Both the position numbers and the translations under genes were made by a program. From an uncultured Pseudomonadales bacterium (GTDB taxonomy: Bacteria > Pseudomonadota > Gammaproteobacteria > Pseudomonadales > Pseudohongiellaceae): a DNA stretch of 64,000 nt. Positions 42,975 to 52,760 of this stretch are shown one piece after another (positions within the stretch are counted from its first letter, which is position 1; each line of letters opens with the position of its first letter). The stretch spans positions 124,001-188,000 of the forward strand of contig CASIAB010000007.1 of the NCBI GenBank assembly GCA_949372635.1. The letters run 5' to 3'. A model generated the notes under the pieces. It made no database searches, was not told the DNA's origin, and was given only the letters and a program-made list of their open reading frames with translations.

Positions 42975-43715
42975 CTAGAACCAAAGTCGGTGCTCGTGCT
43001 CTTTAAGCCAATTTATGTAGTGATCGCAATCAGGACAAATGGACTCAACCCGATTCCAGAACCTCTGCGAGTGATCCATGTGCAACAGGTGGCAAACCTC
43101 ATGAGTGATCATGTAATCGATAATGCTGTAGGGCGCCAACATAATCATCCAGTTGTACTGCAGTACTCCCGTTGACGTGCAATGCCCCCATTTCGACTTA
43201 GTCTTTCGAAACTTAATTTCAGTGATCTTGTGTTCGACGCCTAAATAACGGGCTAAGCCTCGGGCCCTAGGCAAAATATATTCACTCGCCTTATCGATTA
43301 GAAAGTCTTCTACCTGAATCTTCGCTTTGGCTGGGGTCAGCTTATGTCCTTGTATAATAAATTCATCGCCAACTACCATCACTCGCTGCTTACGCCCTTC
43401 CTTGAAGACGATGGTGCGCTCGCGGGCCCGATAGAAAATCTTGCCGCCTCTCTCGACTCTTAATGCCTGCTTCTCGCGTAGAGATTCTTCGAATAGCCGA
43501 CCTTCTATCCAAGCGTGATTCGAGGTAATGAACTCCTCGACCTCCGATTTAGTCGCGCGCAGTGGGCAACGCACCACTACATTCTGTTGCTTAATATACA
43601 GAGCGAGCGTCTTCCGCGTGCTGCGCACTATTTCGCACTCATACGGTCGCTTTACAGTCTTGCTTCTGCCGCCAAAGTTTAAAGGTAGTATTTTTGCCTT
43701 GCTCATTAGACTCAC
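42975..43715 (-). CDS. YgjP-family (M48/DUF45-type) zinc metallohydrolase
   Basis: 246 residues. The zinc site is HEVCH in MITHEVCHLLHMDHSQRFW (about residue 205), with a second family motif KSKWGHCTSTGVLQYNW upstream. N-terminal region RPYECEIVRSTRKTLAL is typical. Members of this family resemble the wss1/SprT proteases; bacterial function is poorly known. It overlaps the next minus-strand gene by 4 bases (ATGA-type), so both are probably one transcript. Confidence 0.88.
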   Translation of the reverse strand: MSLMSKAKILPLNFGGRSKTVKRPYECEIVRSTRKTLALYIKQQNVVVRCPLRATKSEVEEFITSNHAWIEGRLFEESLREKQALRVERGGKIFYRARERTIVFKEGRKQRVMVVGDEFIIQGHKLTPAKAKIQVEDFLIDKASEYILPRARGLARYLGVEHKITEIKFRKTKSKWGHCTSTGVLQYNWMIMLAPYSIIDYMITHEVCHLLHMDHSQRFWNRVESICPDCDHYINWLKEHEHRLWF

Positions 43716-44278
43716 TTTTTAGCCTGCTTTCTGGCTATTAATCTTGCTATCGCTCGTTCTGGACTTGATACCTCACCTTCAAAATTCCGAATAAGCTCCC
43801 ATCCTGCAAAGGCCTGGACCAATTCGCCCTGCTCCAAGAGAAAATCTGGATTACTTGGCCTGCCGAACCGCTTTTGGTCAACCGTGAATGTCTCATAGAC
43901 AATCAATCCACCTGGCCGAATCGCCTCTCTAATAAAGGGAAAAAGCGGCCTGTGCAGATAGTTGAATACTATGACTGCATCAAAACTTTTGCCTATTAAG
44001 GGGTTTTTACCCTCACTCACTTTAGCCTCAAAATCTACCAACCAACAGGCACTTTTCTTTGCCCTACGCACTGCTAACTCGACTATGGGAACAATAGATT
44101 GTAGATGGGCTTCATTATTATCTGCAAATAGTACCGGAACATTATGGCTAACTAAAAATAATCCATTTCTCCCTTTGCCGCAGGCGAGGTCCAAGACGCC
44201 ATTCCCAATTTGTAGATTATCGAACAAGCTTGAATTATCTATAAGAAATGATGAAACATTGGCATTTGAATGAGACAT
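43712..44278 (-). CDS. Class I SAM-dependent methyltransferase
   Basis: About 188 residues from the ATG at 44278. Motif I is VLDLACGKGRNGLFL, followed by an acidic residue after beta-2 (LFADNNEAH) and motif IV-like DAVIVFNYLHRPLFPF, then PGGLIVYETFTVDQKRFGRP, as in TehB-like methyltransferases. A longer frame to 44584 adds about 100 residues that run antisense into cmoA and through a tandem repeat, so I rejected it. No clear ribosome-binding site precedes the ATG. Substrate unknown. Confidence 0.8.
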   Translation of the reverse strand: MSHSNANVSSFLIDNSSLFDNLQIGNGVLDLACGKGRNGLFLVSHNVPVLFADNNEAHLQSIVPIVELAVRRAKKSACWLVDFEAKVSEGKNPLIGKSFDAVIVFNYLHRPLFPFIREAIRPGGLIVYETFTVDQKRFGRPSNPDFLLEQGELVQAFAGWELIRNFEGEVSSPERAIARLIARKQAKK

Positions 44279-44340
44279 AGATAACAGGGTAATGAACTGG
44301 TTAGAATAAGAGCTAGATAACAAGATAATGCACTGGATAG
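44278..44340. repeat. Two-copy tandem repeat, period 36
   Basis: TAGATAACAGGGTAATGAAC.. at 44278-44304 and TAGATAACAAGATAATGCAC.. at 44314-44340 are 27-base copies differing at four positions, 36 bases apart. It lies between the methyltransferase start and cmoA, in the presumed shared upstream region. Confidence 0.7.
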
Positions 44341-44477
44341 TAAAAGATAAACAGCTAGAATGAACCGTGTCTCGAATTCTATTCGAGTTACGGCCAAGGG
44401 CTGCGTAGAATAGCGCTAAATCTTCTTTACAGCTCGAGTCAATTGATCGAATCCAATTCTCAAACAAGCAACTCACA

Positions 44478-45218
44478 ATGACGAAACCCACACAGAACAA
44501 AGATCGAATATTCGCAGAGACGAAGCTTCCTGGTGACTTCGTTTTCGACGAAACCGTCGCCTCCGTATTCGAAGACATGATCAATCGATCCGTGCCGGGC
44601 TATAGCACAATCATAGCTATGATTGGTGTGCTGGCAGAGGAGTATTATCAGGAGCGCAGCCGAATCTATGATCTAGGCTGCAGTCTAGGAGGCGCCACTC
44701 TAGCCGCCGTGGATCGGGTTGATTGCCAAGACTACTCCGCAATCGCCATCGACAATTCAACTGCCATGATTGACCGCCTGCAAACCAAGTTAAAAAGTTT
44801 GCCACAATTCGCTATTAAGATTGAGTGCCGATGTGAAGACCTGTGTGACGCAGAGATATCAGATGCCTCGGTCGTAGTATTAAACTTTACTCTTCAGTTC
44901 ATCCCTCTTACCGAACGAGTTCCCTTACTTAGAAAAATCTACGCAGGAATGAAGCCGGGCGGTGTGTTGATCATCTCAGAGAAGATTACCTTTCCCGATG
45001 AAAAGCTCAATCAATTGTTTATTGAGATGTATCACAGCTTTAAAGAAAATATGGGCTACAGCAAATTGGAGATAAGCCAGAAGAGGGCAGCATTAGAGAA
45101 GGTCTTACTTCCAGAGACCCTTAACTTACATCGAGACCGCCTAAAGGAAATTGGCTTTCGATCCGTCGATGTCTGGTTCCAGTGTTTTAACTTTGCCTCC
45201 ATGGTTGCTTTTAAGTAG
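44478..45218 (+). CDS. cmoA: Carboxy-S-adenosyl-L-methionine synthase
   Basis: 246 residues; makes carboxy-SAM from SAM and prephenate, the cofactor for the uridine-5-oxyacetic acid modification of tRNA U34. FDETVASVFEDMINRSVPGY, IYDLGCSLGGATLAAV (motif I) and VVLNFTLQFI are CmoA signatures. Length equals E. coli CmoA (247). Followed at 6 bases by cmoB, the usual pair. Confidence 0.97.
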   Translation: MTKPTQNKDRIFAETKLPGDFVFDETVASVFEDMINRSVPGYSTIIAMIGVLAEEYYQERSRIYDLGCSLGGATLAAVDRVDCQDYSAIAIDNSTAMIDRLQTKLKSLPQFAIKIECRCEDLCDAEISDASVVVLNFTLQFIPLTERVPLLRKIYAGMKPGGVLIISEKITFPDEKLNQLFIEMYHSFKENMGYSKLEISQKRAALEKVLLPETLNLHRDRLKEIGFRSVDVWFQCFNFASMVAFK

Positions 45219-45224
45219 AGTCCT

Positions 45225-46184
45225 ATGAATCTAAAGCCTCTACAAAAACTGATTGATGGGTCACCGCTGGAACCATTCCTTCCCTTCACGAACGATAAAT
45301 TCTTGCAGCAAATTCGCTACGGCGATTTCCCGAAATGGCGTAAGTTGCTATCCCAGCTACCCCAGATCCAACCCAGTTCGGTGGACTTTAGCATGAAAGT
45401 TAGAATCGGTAGCGCCAGTGATAGTGATCCGGAGACTCTTGCTCAACTGCGAGAGCAGCTTTTGGAATTTATACCGTGGCGTAAGGGGCCGTTCGAGCTA
45501 TTCGGCATAGACATGGAAACGGAGTGGCGATCCAATCTGAAATGGGACCGCCTAGTTAAAGAGATTGCACCGCTAGAATCCCGTCGCGTGCTCGACGTAG
45601 GAAGCGGCAACGGCTACTACGGATTTCGTATGTTGGAAGAAGGCGCCGAGATGGTGCTTGGAATCGATCCATATACCGCCTATGTTGCGCAATTCTGGCT
45701 ACTAAAACATTTTGCAGCCGAGTCTCCAGTATTTGTGCTGCCCCTTACCCTGAAACAGGTACCACCCTCACTAAACTACTTCGACACTGTGTTCTCGATG
45801 GGGGTGATCTATCACCGGCGCTCACCGATCGATCATATTCTGGAATTAAAGAGCTGCCTACGTCCGGGAGGCGAACTGGTCATTGAATCGATCTGTGTCG
45901 ATGGCAAGGCAGGTTACAGCCTAACTCCCAACAAAAAATATGCGCGCATGGGCAACGTCTGGTTCGTCCCAAGTATCCCCACCTTAGTACAATGGCTCTC
46001 TCGATGCGGTATGGAACAAATCTCGGTTATCGATGAATCGACTACAACTATAGATGAACAACGTAAAACCGAATGGATGCCCTTTGACTCTCTCGAAGAT
46101 GCACTAGATGTAGATAACCCTCATCTTACGATAGAAGGCCTTCCTGCCCCAAAACGCGTAATAGTAAAAGCAATTCGCTCTTAG
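45225..46184 (+). CDS. cmoB: tRNA U34 carboxymethyltransferase
   Basis: 319 residues; transfers the carboxymethyl group from carboxy-SAM to 5-hydroxyuridine at tRNA position 34. Conserved parts are RKGPFELFGIDMETEWRS, the motif I region VLDVGSGNGYYGFRML, GIDPYTAYVAQFWL and GVIYHRRSPIDHI. Length matches E. coli CmoB (323). Confidence 0.97.
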   Translation: MNLKPLQKLIDGSPLEPFLPFTNDKFLQQIRYGDFPKWRKLLSQLPQIQPSSVDFSMKVRIGSASDSDPETLAQLREQLLEFIPWRKGPFELFGIDMETEWRSNLKWDRLVKEIAPLESRRVLDVGSGNGYYGFRMLEEGAEMVLGIDPYTAYVAQFWLLKHFAAESPVFVLPLTLKQVPPSLNYFDTVFSMGVIYHRRSPIDHILELKSCLRPGGELVIESICVDGKAGYSLTPNKKYARMGNVWFVPSIPTLVQWLSRCGMEQISVIDESTTTIDEQRKTEWMPFDSLEDALDVDNPHLTIEGLPAPKRVIVKAIRS

Positions 46185-46508
46185 TGCGACCTTTCTAGCT
46201 ACGATCTTCCTACTTATCTAATCTCTAACAATTATCATATCGTTTCTAATTCTGACGTACATAGTCGACTATTCTAAAGGTTATACAAAAGGAATCACGA
46301 AGCGCTTTTTCTCTTAGAACAATAAGTAAAAAATATTGCTTTTACAGTGACACATTTTCCAGACTATCGCATCGTATATCCGTTTAAGCGAATTTCCAAT
46401 CCTTCAAACTCAACACTATTGACGTGCTAGGGCATTTACGTTAACACTACTCCTGCCCTATAGAGGGTCAGCTCTAATTCTATCCCTAATAATATTGAGA
46501 CCAACAAG
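46185..46508. other. Intergenic region before the RAYT-like transposase
   Basis: 324 AT-rich bases after cmoB. No gene. It holds one good promoter (46419-46447). I did not see terminal inverted repeats or REP-like palindromes. Confidence 0.5.
46419..46447 (+). promoter_or_regulatory. Promoter of the RAYT-like transposase gene
   Basis: TTGACG, a 17-base spacer, and TAACAC at 46442-46447, about 62 bases upstream of the ATG. Confidence 0.5.
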
Positions 46509-47477
46509 ATGGCCAGACCACTGAGAATTGAATATCCCGATGCTGTTTATCACGTATCCAATCACGGCCTCGACAAACGGCGCGTCTTCCTTTCGGCGAA
46601 GTACTATGAAGCTTTCCTTGAGGGACTAGAGGACGCATGTTGTCGGCTCAATGTCGAAGTGCATGCCTACTGCCTACTCAAAGACGGTTATCATCTTGTC
46701 GTGAAGACTCCAGAGGCGAATCTTAGTCGCTTCATGCGTCAAGTCGACGGCCTATACACTCAACAGTATCAAAAAATGAAGGGTAGTGACGGGTCGCTTT
46801 TCAGAGGCCGTTACAAAGCCGTGCTAGTCCAAGCCGAGAAATACCTGCTGCCACTATCGAGCTTTGTACATACGCAAGTGAAGGCCTCTGAGCTGAATAG
46901 CTACCCATGGTCCAGTTATACTAATTTTACCCGCAAGGCGAAACCACCGATTTGGTTCAATAGAGACGAAACGCTTAAACAGTTACACACTACCGCGGCA
47001 AAACGGCCAATCGCTTACAAAAAATTTATTGCCCAAGGGGTATCGGAAGAACTAGCGCATTTTTACGGCAAAAAGAATTTGTCTTCCCTGCTTGGCGATG
47101 ACAAATTTCGTAAGACTGCACAGAAGAAGAAATCTGCCACCACCGCTCGCGGCATCTCCCGCGGTGCAAATGCTAAGTGGAGGCCTTCTTGCCGACAGAT
47201 CATAAGCGCAGTGGCTAAGGAATTTAAAGTTTCTGAGGCGAGCATCTATAAGGCCGCTCGAGGCCCAGGCTCAAAGAACGTGCCTCGCTGGGCAGCCATG
47301 TATCTGTGTCAGGAGCTCTCGGCTGTAACTCTGCAGTCAATAGCCAAGCTGTTCAAACTGAAGCGCTATGGCACTGTTTCAACGACTGTAGGAAAACTAA
47401 AGAAAGAGTTTGGTGAAGACAAGAAATTGGTTGCCAGCACGCAAAAACTGAAAAAGCGGTTGAGTAAAGGAAAGTAA
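46509..47477 (+). CDS. RAYT-like (IS200-family Y1) transposase with DnaA-type C-terminal HTH
   Basis: 322 residues. The N-terminal half (MARPLRIEYPDAVYHVSNHG, DGSLFRGRYKAVLV, YLLPLSSFVHTQVKA) is the REP-associated tyrosine transposase domain. Where RAYTs have the metal-binding HUH in NHxHL, this protein reads KDGYHLVVKTP (Gly60-Tyr-His62), so the first His is missing. Candidate nucleophile tyrosines are Y83 and Y87. Residues about 228-303 match the DNA-binding domain IV of DnaA (IISAVAKEFKVS, VPRWAAMYLCQEL, YGTVSTTVGKLKKEF), seen in a subset of RAYTs. It may be catalytically impaired and retain DNA binding. Confidence 0.87.
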   Translation: MARPLRIEYPDAVYHVSNHGLDKRRVFLSAKYYEAFLEGLEDACCRLNVEVHAYCLLKDGYHLVVKTPEANLSRFMRQVDGLYTQQYQKMKGSDGSLFRGRYKAVLVQAEKYLLPLSSFVHTQVKASELNSYPWSSYTNFTRKAKPPIWFNRDETLKQLHTTAAKRPIAYKKFIAQGVSEELAHFYGKKNLSSLLGDDKFRKTAQKKKSATTARGISRGANAKWRPSCRQIISAVAKEFKVSEASIYKAARGPGSKNVPRWAAMYLCQELSAVTLQSIAKLFKLKRYGTVSTTVGKLKKEFGEDKKLVASTQKLKKRLSKGK

Positions 47478-47592
47478 ACCTGAAAGATGTGCTGAAGCTA
47501 AGACGATTTCCGCCTCCGCGATAAGTCTTTGGTTCAGTGCAATCTATTCCGCACATAACAGTGACTCTATGATTAAGAATCAGGCAGGCATC

Positions 47593-47629
47593 AAAAAGCC
47601 GGAATTTTCTGCTGAAAAGTCCGGCTTTA
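47593..47629 (-). terminator. Terminator of rpmB-rpmG
   Basis: Stem AAAGCCGGA / TCCGGCTTT, with an inner TTTTC/GAAAA pairing, followed on the minus strand by CTTTTTGATG. It lies about 40 bases beyond the rpmG stop. Confidence 0.8.
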
Positions 47630-47666
47630 TCGATTCTGGGAATAGAAGATATATCTCGGAATGGTG

Positions 47667-47822
47667 TTACTTGATTTTGGCTTCTTTGTAGACCACATGC
47701 TTGCGAACAACTGGATCAAATTTCTTAATTTCCATCTTGTCCGGCATAGTGCGCTTGTTCTTATCAGTGGTGTAGTAGTGGCCAGTCTTGGCACTAGAAA
47801 CTAGCTTAATCAAATCTCTCAT
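47667..47822 (-). CDS. rpmG: 50S ribosomal protein L33
   Basis: 51 residues ([19 protein letters not shown] at the start, KEAKIK at the end), the normal size of bacterial L33. The sequence has [21 protein letters not shown], typical of the cysteine-free form of L33, so it does not bind zinc. It follows rpmB by 39 bases on the same strand. Confidence 0.97.
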   Translation of the reverse strand: MRDLIKLVSSAKTGHYYTTDKNKRTMPDKMEIKKFDPVVRKHVVYKEAKIK

Positions 47823-47861
47823 AATCGTTGCCTTTATATTGCTAGCTTGGGCCTGAAACGT

Positions 47862-48098
47862 TTATACGCGAAGGCCATTGTTTCTAATATCCGCTAGTAC
47901 TGCGTCTATTCCGTTCTTATCGATTATACGCATACCCTTGGTAGACAAGCGCAGCTTAACAAAGCGCTTCTCAGACTCTACCCAGAACCGATGAGAATGG
48001 ATATTTGGCGAAAATCGCCGCCGTGTTTTGTTCCTTGCGTGGGAAACGTTGTTTCCTGTAACTGGTTTCTTACCAGTCACCATACAGACCCTGGACAT
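47862..48098 (-). CDS. rpmB: 50S ribosomal protein L28
   Basis: 78 residues, same length as E. coli L28. [20 protein letters not shown] and [37 protein letters not shown] are diagnostic. One Cys only in the N-terminal region. First gene of the rpmB-rpmG operon, with a strong promoter about 100 bases upstream. Confidence 0.98.
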   Translation of the reverse strand: MSRVCMVTGKKPVTGNNVSHARNKTRRRFSPNIHSHRFWVESEKRFVKLRLSTKGMRIIDKNGIDAVLADIRNNGLRV

Positions 48099-48194
48099 TT
48101 AGCTGCCTCGTTTGTGTTAGCTGATTACTTGTCTTTTTTGACTTTTTCTTGGCGCTAGACTCATCAGAGAACTAGGCATAAAAAAGAGCTGGGT

Positions 48195-48223
48195 TTTATA
48201 CCAGAACGATCTGCCAATAGCAA
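48195..48223 (-). promoter_or_regulatory. Promoter of rpmB-rpmG
   Basis: On the minus strand TTGCTA (48218-48223), a 17-base spacer, TGg extended element and TATAAA (48195-48200). It gives a leader of about 90 bases before rpmB. Confidence 0.7.
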
Positions 48224-48304
48224 GGTAATGAGTATATCGACCTGTTGGCGCATGCCATGCTCGACAATGCCCCGGGCCTAATGCAGGGTCATCTACTCGC
48301 CTAG

Positions 48305-48975
48305 TTAGCGCTTAGGAGCAATCCTCTTACAACAGCCACGCCCTGCAAATAAAACCACTCGCGAGTTCCCGATCACCAAATAGCCCGAGAAGCGGACAAC
48401 AGTCGTCTCCAAGGCCATGCGTAGCTTATTGGGAATAGCTATACCCGCTATGCCAGAGGGATAGTTTTGGGCCGGTATTACCGCTGCCGCATTGCATTAT
48501 AGGCAACCTTTGACGACCACTCTAGGGTAGACAATAGTGCCGCGAAAAAGGTCTTCCTGCTTCACAACATGGTGTTGATTGTTAAGAAATAGACAGCTAA
48601 CTATCTCGCAGCCCCTGAATTTTGCACGCAGATAATCCCCAGTTGCTTGGGAGCTATTCAAGATATCCTTCGACTGTATGCCATCAAGCATATGCCGCTG
48701 CAACAATTCCTTCATTGCCACGAATCGGGCAACATTGACCTCACCGATTTCAGGATTCTCACTAAGACTAGTGCGATCTGCCGCTGGGAGACCGACCAAG
48801 CCCCCTTAGCGGCTGAGCATGTCTCTCGCAGTATCCAGCGAAGTCCTACACCATTGGCTTGTTTGCTGAATTACGACCAATAGCACAGCTGTCAGACAGG
48901 CTGGCAGCGCCTTTATTAAACAGCTTCTCTCTAGGATCCTCAAGCTGCGGCCAAGCCCCTGATTCCAAACTTCAT
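48305..48975 (-). pseudogene. radC: radC pseudogene (JAMM/MPN DNA-repair-associated protein)
   Basis: The minus strand carries the full RadC outline in broken form. An N-terminal piece (WPQLEDPREKLFNKGAASLSD) is in one frame; after a frame change come SLDTARDMLSR, an in-frame TAA at 48806-48808, then GGLVGLPAADRTSLSENPEIG, DYLRAKFRG, LFLNNQHHVVKQEDLFRGTI and VYPRVVVKG, a second in-frame TAA at 48497-48499, and NAAAVIPAQNYPSG ... VRFSGYLVIGNSRVVLFAGRG to a stop at 48305. The JAMM metal motif HNHPSG has become QNYPSG, and a few residues before VYP are deleted. The position next to rpmB and opposite coaBC is the normal radC locus. Confidence 0.93.
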
Positions 48976-49124
48976 ACTTACGAAGCCTCTCACTAACGCG
49001 CTCTCTAGCACATAAAAGAATAGACTGTGCCCGGCAGAACCGTTAACTTGCCGACAAATTGATTAACCCAAAACTAGCTGCTAGTCTACCTATCCCTTGA
49101 ACTACCTATATTTGTTGGGTCTCC

Positions 49125-50315
49125 ATGTTAAGCTTTACTAACAAGCGCATTTTACTCGGTATTACGGGCGGCATCGCCGCGTACAAATGCGCCGAACTCA
49201 CGCGCCTGCTAGTCAAAGCCGGGGCCGAAGTCAGAGTGGGCATGACACGAGCAGCAACCGAGTTCATTACGCCGCTTACGATGCAGGCACTATCAGGCCA
49301 GCGCGTCCATCTAAATCTGCTAGATAGCGATGCTGAAGCGGCCATGGGCCATATTGAATTAGCTCGTTGGGCAGACTTAATATTAATCGCACCAGCTACA
49401 GCAGATTTCATCGCTCGAATCGCTCAGGGCCAAGCCGATGACATCCTCTCCACTATCGTGCTCGCCACATCAGCGAAGATTGCAATCGCACCTGCGATGA
49501 ATCAGGCGATGTGGGCGAATGACAGCACGATGACCAACCTGAATGTGCTGGTTGATCGCGGATACCATATCTTTGGCCCAGAAGAAGGTGAACAGGCCTG
49601 CGGCGATGTAGGGCTAGGACGCATGATGGAGCCTGCGCAATTGCTAGAACTAAGTGCCAGCTTGTTTGAAACAGGCGAGCTCGCGGGCAAGAATTTCGTC
49701 ATAACCGGAGGGCCGACGCGAGAGGCAATCGATCCGGTAAGATTCATAAGCAATCACAGCTCCGGAAAGATGGCCTATGCGCTGGCTGCCGAGGCAGTGG
49801 CAGCAGGTGCAAAAGTTACCCTAATCAGCGGGCCAGTAAATCTACCCACTCCTGAAAGCGTCAAACGCATCGATGTAATCAGTGCGGCCCAGATGCTCGG
49901 GGCAACTGAGGAAGCCATGGCAAATTGCGACGTCTTTATCGGTGTTGCCGCCGTGGCCGACTATCGGCCTGTAGAAATCGAAAAGCAAAAAATTAAAAAG
50001 TCTGACAAGCTGATGCAACTAACACTAGTGAAGAACCCAGACATTATCAGTAAGATTGCTCAACTTAAAGACAAGCCCTTTGTTGTAGGCTTCGCTGCCG
50101 AGACAAATGACATCGTCAGTAACGGGAGAGATAAATTGAAGCGCAAAAATCTCGATATACTATTCACAAATAACGCGACCGAGACCTTTAACAACGATTC
50201 TATTTACGTAACAGCTTTGACTGAGACGAGCGAAACCGAACTAAAAGCAGGCAACAAGTATGTAGTAGCAAGAAACATGTTGCAACTCATCGCTACAGCT
50301 CTTAACGAACGATAG
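49125..50315 (+). CDS. coaBC: Bifunctional phosphopantothenoylcysteine decarboxylase / phosphopantothenate-cysteine ligase
   Basis: 396 residues; two steps of coenzyme A synthesis. The N-terminal flavoprotein CoaC domain (about 1-185) has LLGITGGIAAYKCAELTRLL, PAMNQAMW and ACGDVGLGRM with the active-site Cys. The C-terminal CoaB domain begins FVITGGPTREAIDPVRFISNHSSGKMAYALA and includes VKNPDIISKIA and VGFAAET. Length matches E. coli Dfp (406). Divergent from the radC remnant. Only 37 bases separate it from algC, where many relatives have dut. Confidence 0.97.
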   Translation: MLSFTNKRILLGITGGIAAYKCAELTRLLVKAGAEVRVGMTRAATEFITPLTMQALSGQRVHLNLLDSDAEAAMGHIELARWADLILIAPATADFIARIAQGQADDILSTIVLATSAKIAIAPAMNQAMWANDSTMTNLNVLVDRGYHIFGPEEGEQACGDVGLGRMMEPAQLLELSASLFETGELAGKNFVITGGPTREAIDPVRFISNHSSGKMAYALAAEAVAAGAKVTLISGPVNLPTPESVKRIDVISAAQMLGATEEAMANCDVFIGVAAVADYRPVEIEKQKIKKSDKLMQLTLVKNPDIISKIAQLKDKPFVVGFAAETNDIVSNGRDKLKRKNLDILFTNNATETFNNDSIYVTALTETSETELKAGNKYVVARNMLQLIATALNER

Positions 50316-50352
50316 TCATAACTACTAATCTACAGATCTATCGGCAAAAAAC

Positions 50353-51756
50353 ATGATTCAAGCTGAAACACAAACCGAGTCCGAATTAATTCCGGTTTCA
50401 ATTTTTAGAGCCTATGACATTCGCGGCATCGCCGGCCAAGAGCTCACCACACAAAGTGTAAAGCGAATCGGTCAGGCGATAGGCAGCGAAGCTCTCGACC
50501 AGAATATTGGATCCCTATTAGTCGGATACGACGGCAGACTCTCAAGCCCTTCCCTATCTATCGCACTGATCGAAGGCATTCAAAGTAGTGGTTGTAGTGT
50601 AGTGAGTATTGGCCTCGTGCCAACACCACTTCTCTATTACGCAACCTTTACGACCGACTACACTTCGGGCGTTATGCTAACAGCCAGTCATAATCCGGCT
50701 AATTACAATGGCTTGAAAATTGTATTCAACCAAACCAGTCTCGCCGACAATCAAATTCAGACAATTCGAACACGTATTGAAAACAATCAGTTAAGAACGG
50801 GCAGTGGCGGATTCACAGAGCTCGAAATGGATCGTAGTTACATAGATGAAATTTGCAGTCGAATTCATTTAAGTAAACCATTAAAGATTGTGATCGACTG
50901 CGGTAATGCAGTACCCGGCAAGATCGCGCCGACATTGTTTCGAGAGCTAGGCTGCAATGTTCATCCAATTTTCTGCGAAATCGATGGCAGCTTTCCAAAT
51001 CATCATCCTGACCCAACAGTGCCTAAAAACCTAGTCGCACTCGCCTCCACCGTGCTGCAGAAAAATGCGGATATCGGAGTCGCGCTGGATGGCGACGGAG
51101 ACCGAGTAGGCCTCATAACGAATCGTGGCAAGTTCGTGGATGCCGACCGCATGTTGATGCTGCTCGTGCAATCTATCTTGCCAAATTACTTGGGCCGAGC
51201 TGTTGTATTCGATGTGAAGTGCAGCAGCAAACTAGCTGTCTTAATTGAAAAATTTGGCGGGTCTCCAATAATGCACCGCAGCGGTCACTCCTTTATGAAA
51301 CAGAAGATCGAGGAGACCGATGCCATACTTGGAGGTGAGTTCGCCGCACATATCTTTATTAGAGATAACTGGTTTGGGTTTGATGATGGTTTTTATGTCG
51401 CGGCTAGGCTGCTTAGGATAATCAGCGAGTCTGACACATCGAGTGACGAAGTATTCAATCAGTATGTAACAGGATTCAGCACCTCAGAAATAAAAGTCGA
51501 GGTTCCAGAAGAGCGTAAATTTTTACTGATGGATCGATTGCTCGAGTTGGCCAGTTTTCCTGCCGCGAAGCTGATTACTCTCGACGGGCTTCGTGTGGAA
51601 TATACCGACGGTTGGGGCCTAATACGCGTCTCAAATACCAGCCCTGCTCTGCTACTTCGATTCGAGGCAGACACACGGATAAGAATGCATGAGATCCAAG
51701 AGAGGTTTAAGGCGCTAATCCTCAGCGCAGATAATAATTTAGAAATAAGCTTTTAG
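50353..51756 (+). CDS. algC: Phosphomannomutase/phosphoglucomutase
   Basis: 467 residues of the alpha-D-phosphohexomutase family, interconverting 1- and 6-phosphates of mannose and glucose for exopolysaccharide and LPS precursors. The N-terminus FRAYDIRGIAG, active-site Ser in MLTASHNPANYNGLK, metal loop LDGDGDRVGLI, sugar loop GGEFAAHIFI and the C-terminal phosphate loop SNTSPALLLRFEAD are all present. Similar length to P. aeruginosa AlgC (463) and same position between coaBC and argB. Confidence 0.95.
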   Translation: MIQAETQTESELIPVSIFRAYDIRGIAGQELTTQSVKRIGQAIGSEALDQNIGSLLVGYDGRLSSPSLSIALIEGIQSSGCSVVSIGLVPTPLLYYATFTTDYTSGVMLTASHNPANYNGLKIVFNQTSLADNQIQTIRTRIENNQLRTGSGGFTELEMDRSYIDEICSRIHLSKPLKIVIDCGNAVPGKIAPTLFRELGCNVHPIFCEIDGSFPNHHPDPTVPKNLVALASTVLQKNADIGVALDGDGDRVGLITNRGKFVDADRMLMLLVQSILPNYLGRAVVFDVKCSSKLAVLIEKFGGSPIMHRSGHSFMKQKIEETDAILGGEFAAHIFIRDNWFGFDDGFYVAARLLRIISESDTSSDEVFNQYVTGFSTSEIKVEVPEERKFLLMDRLLELASFPAAKLITLDGLRVEYTDGWGLIRVSNTSPALLLRFEADTRIRMHEIQERFKALILSADNNLEISF

Positions 51757-51788
51757 GACGCTATAAAGAGCTAACAGTTGAAGCTTGA

Positions 51789-52754
<966 letters not shown>

Positions 52755-52760
52755 GAAAAC

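Noticed and set aside
44273..44294. Near match (15 of 18) to the I-SceI homing endonuclease site
   Set aside because: It is one copy of the local 36-base tandem repeat; there is no homing endonuclease gene nearby and the mismatches suggest coincidence.
44279..44584. N-terminal extension of the methyltransferase reading frame to 44584
   Set aside because: It runs antisense to cmoA and through a tandem repeat, and has no homology to the methyltransferase fold.
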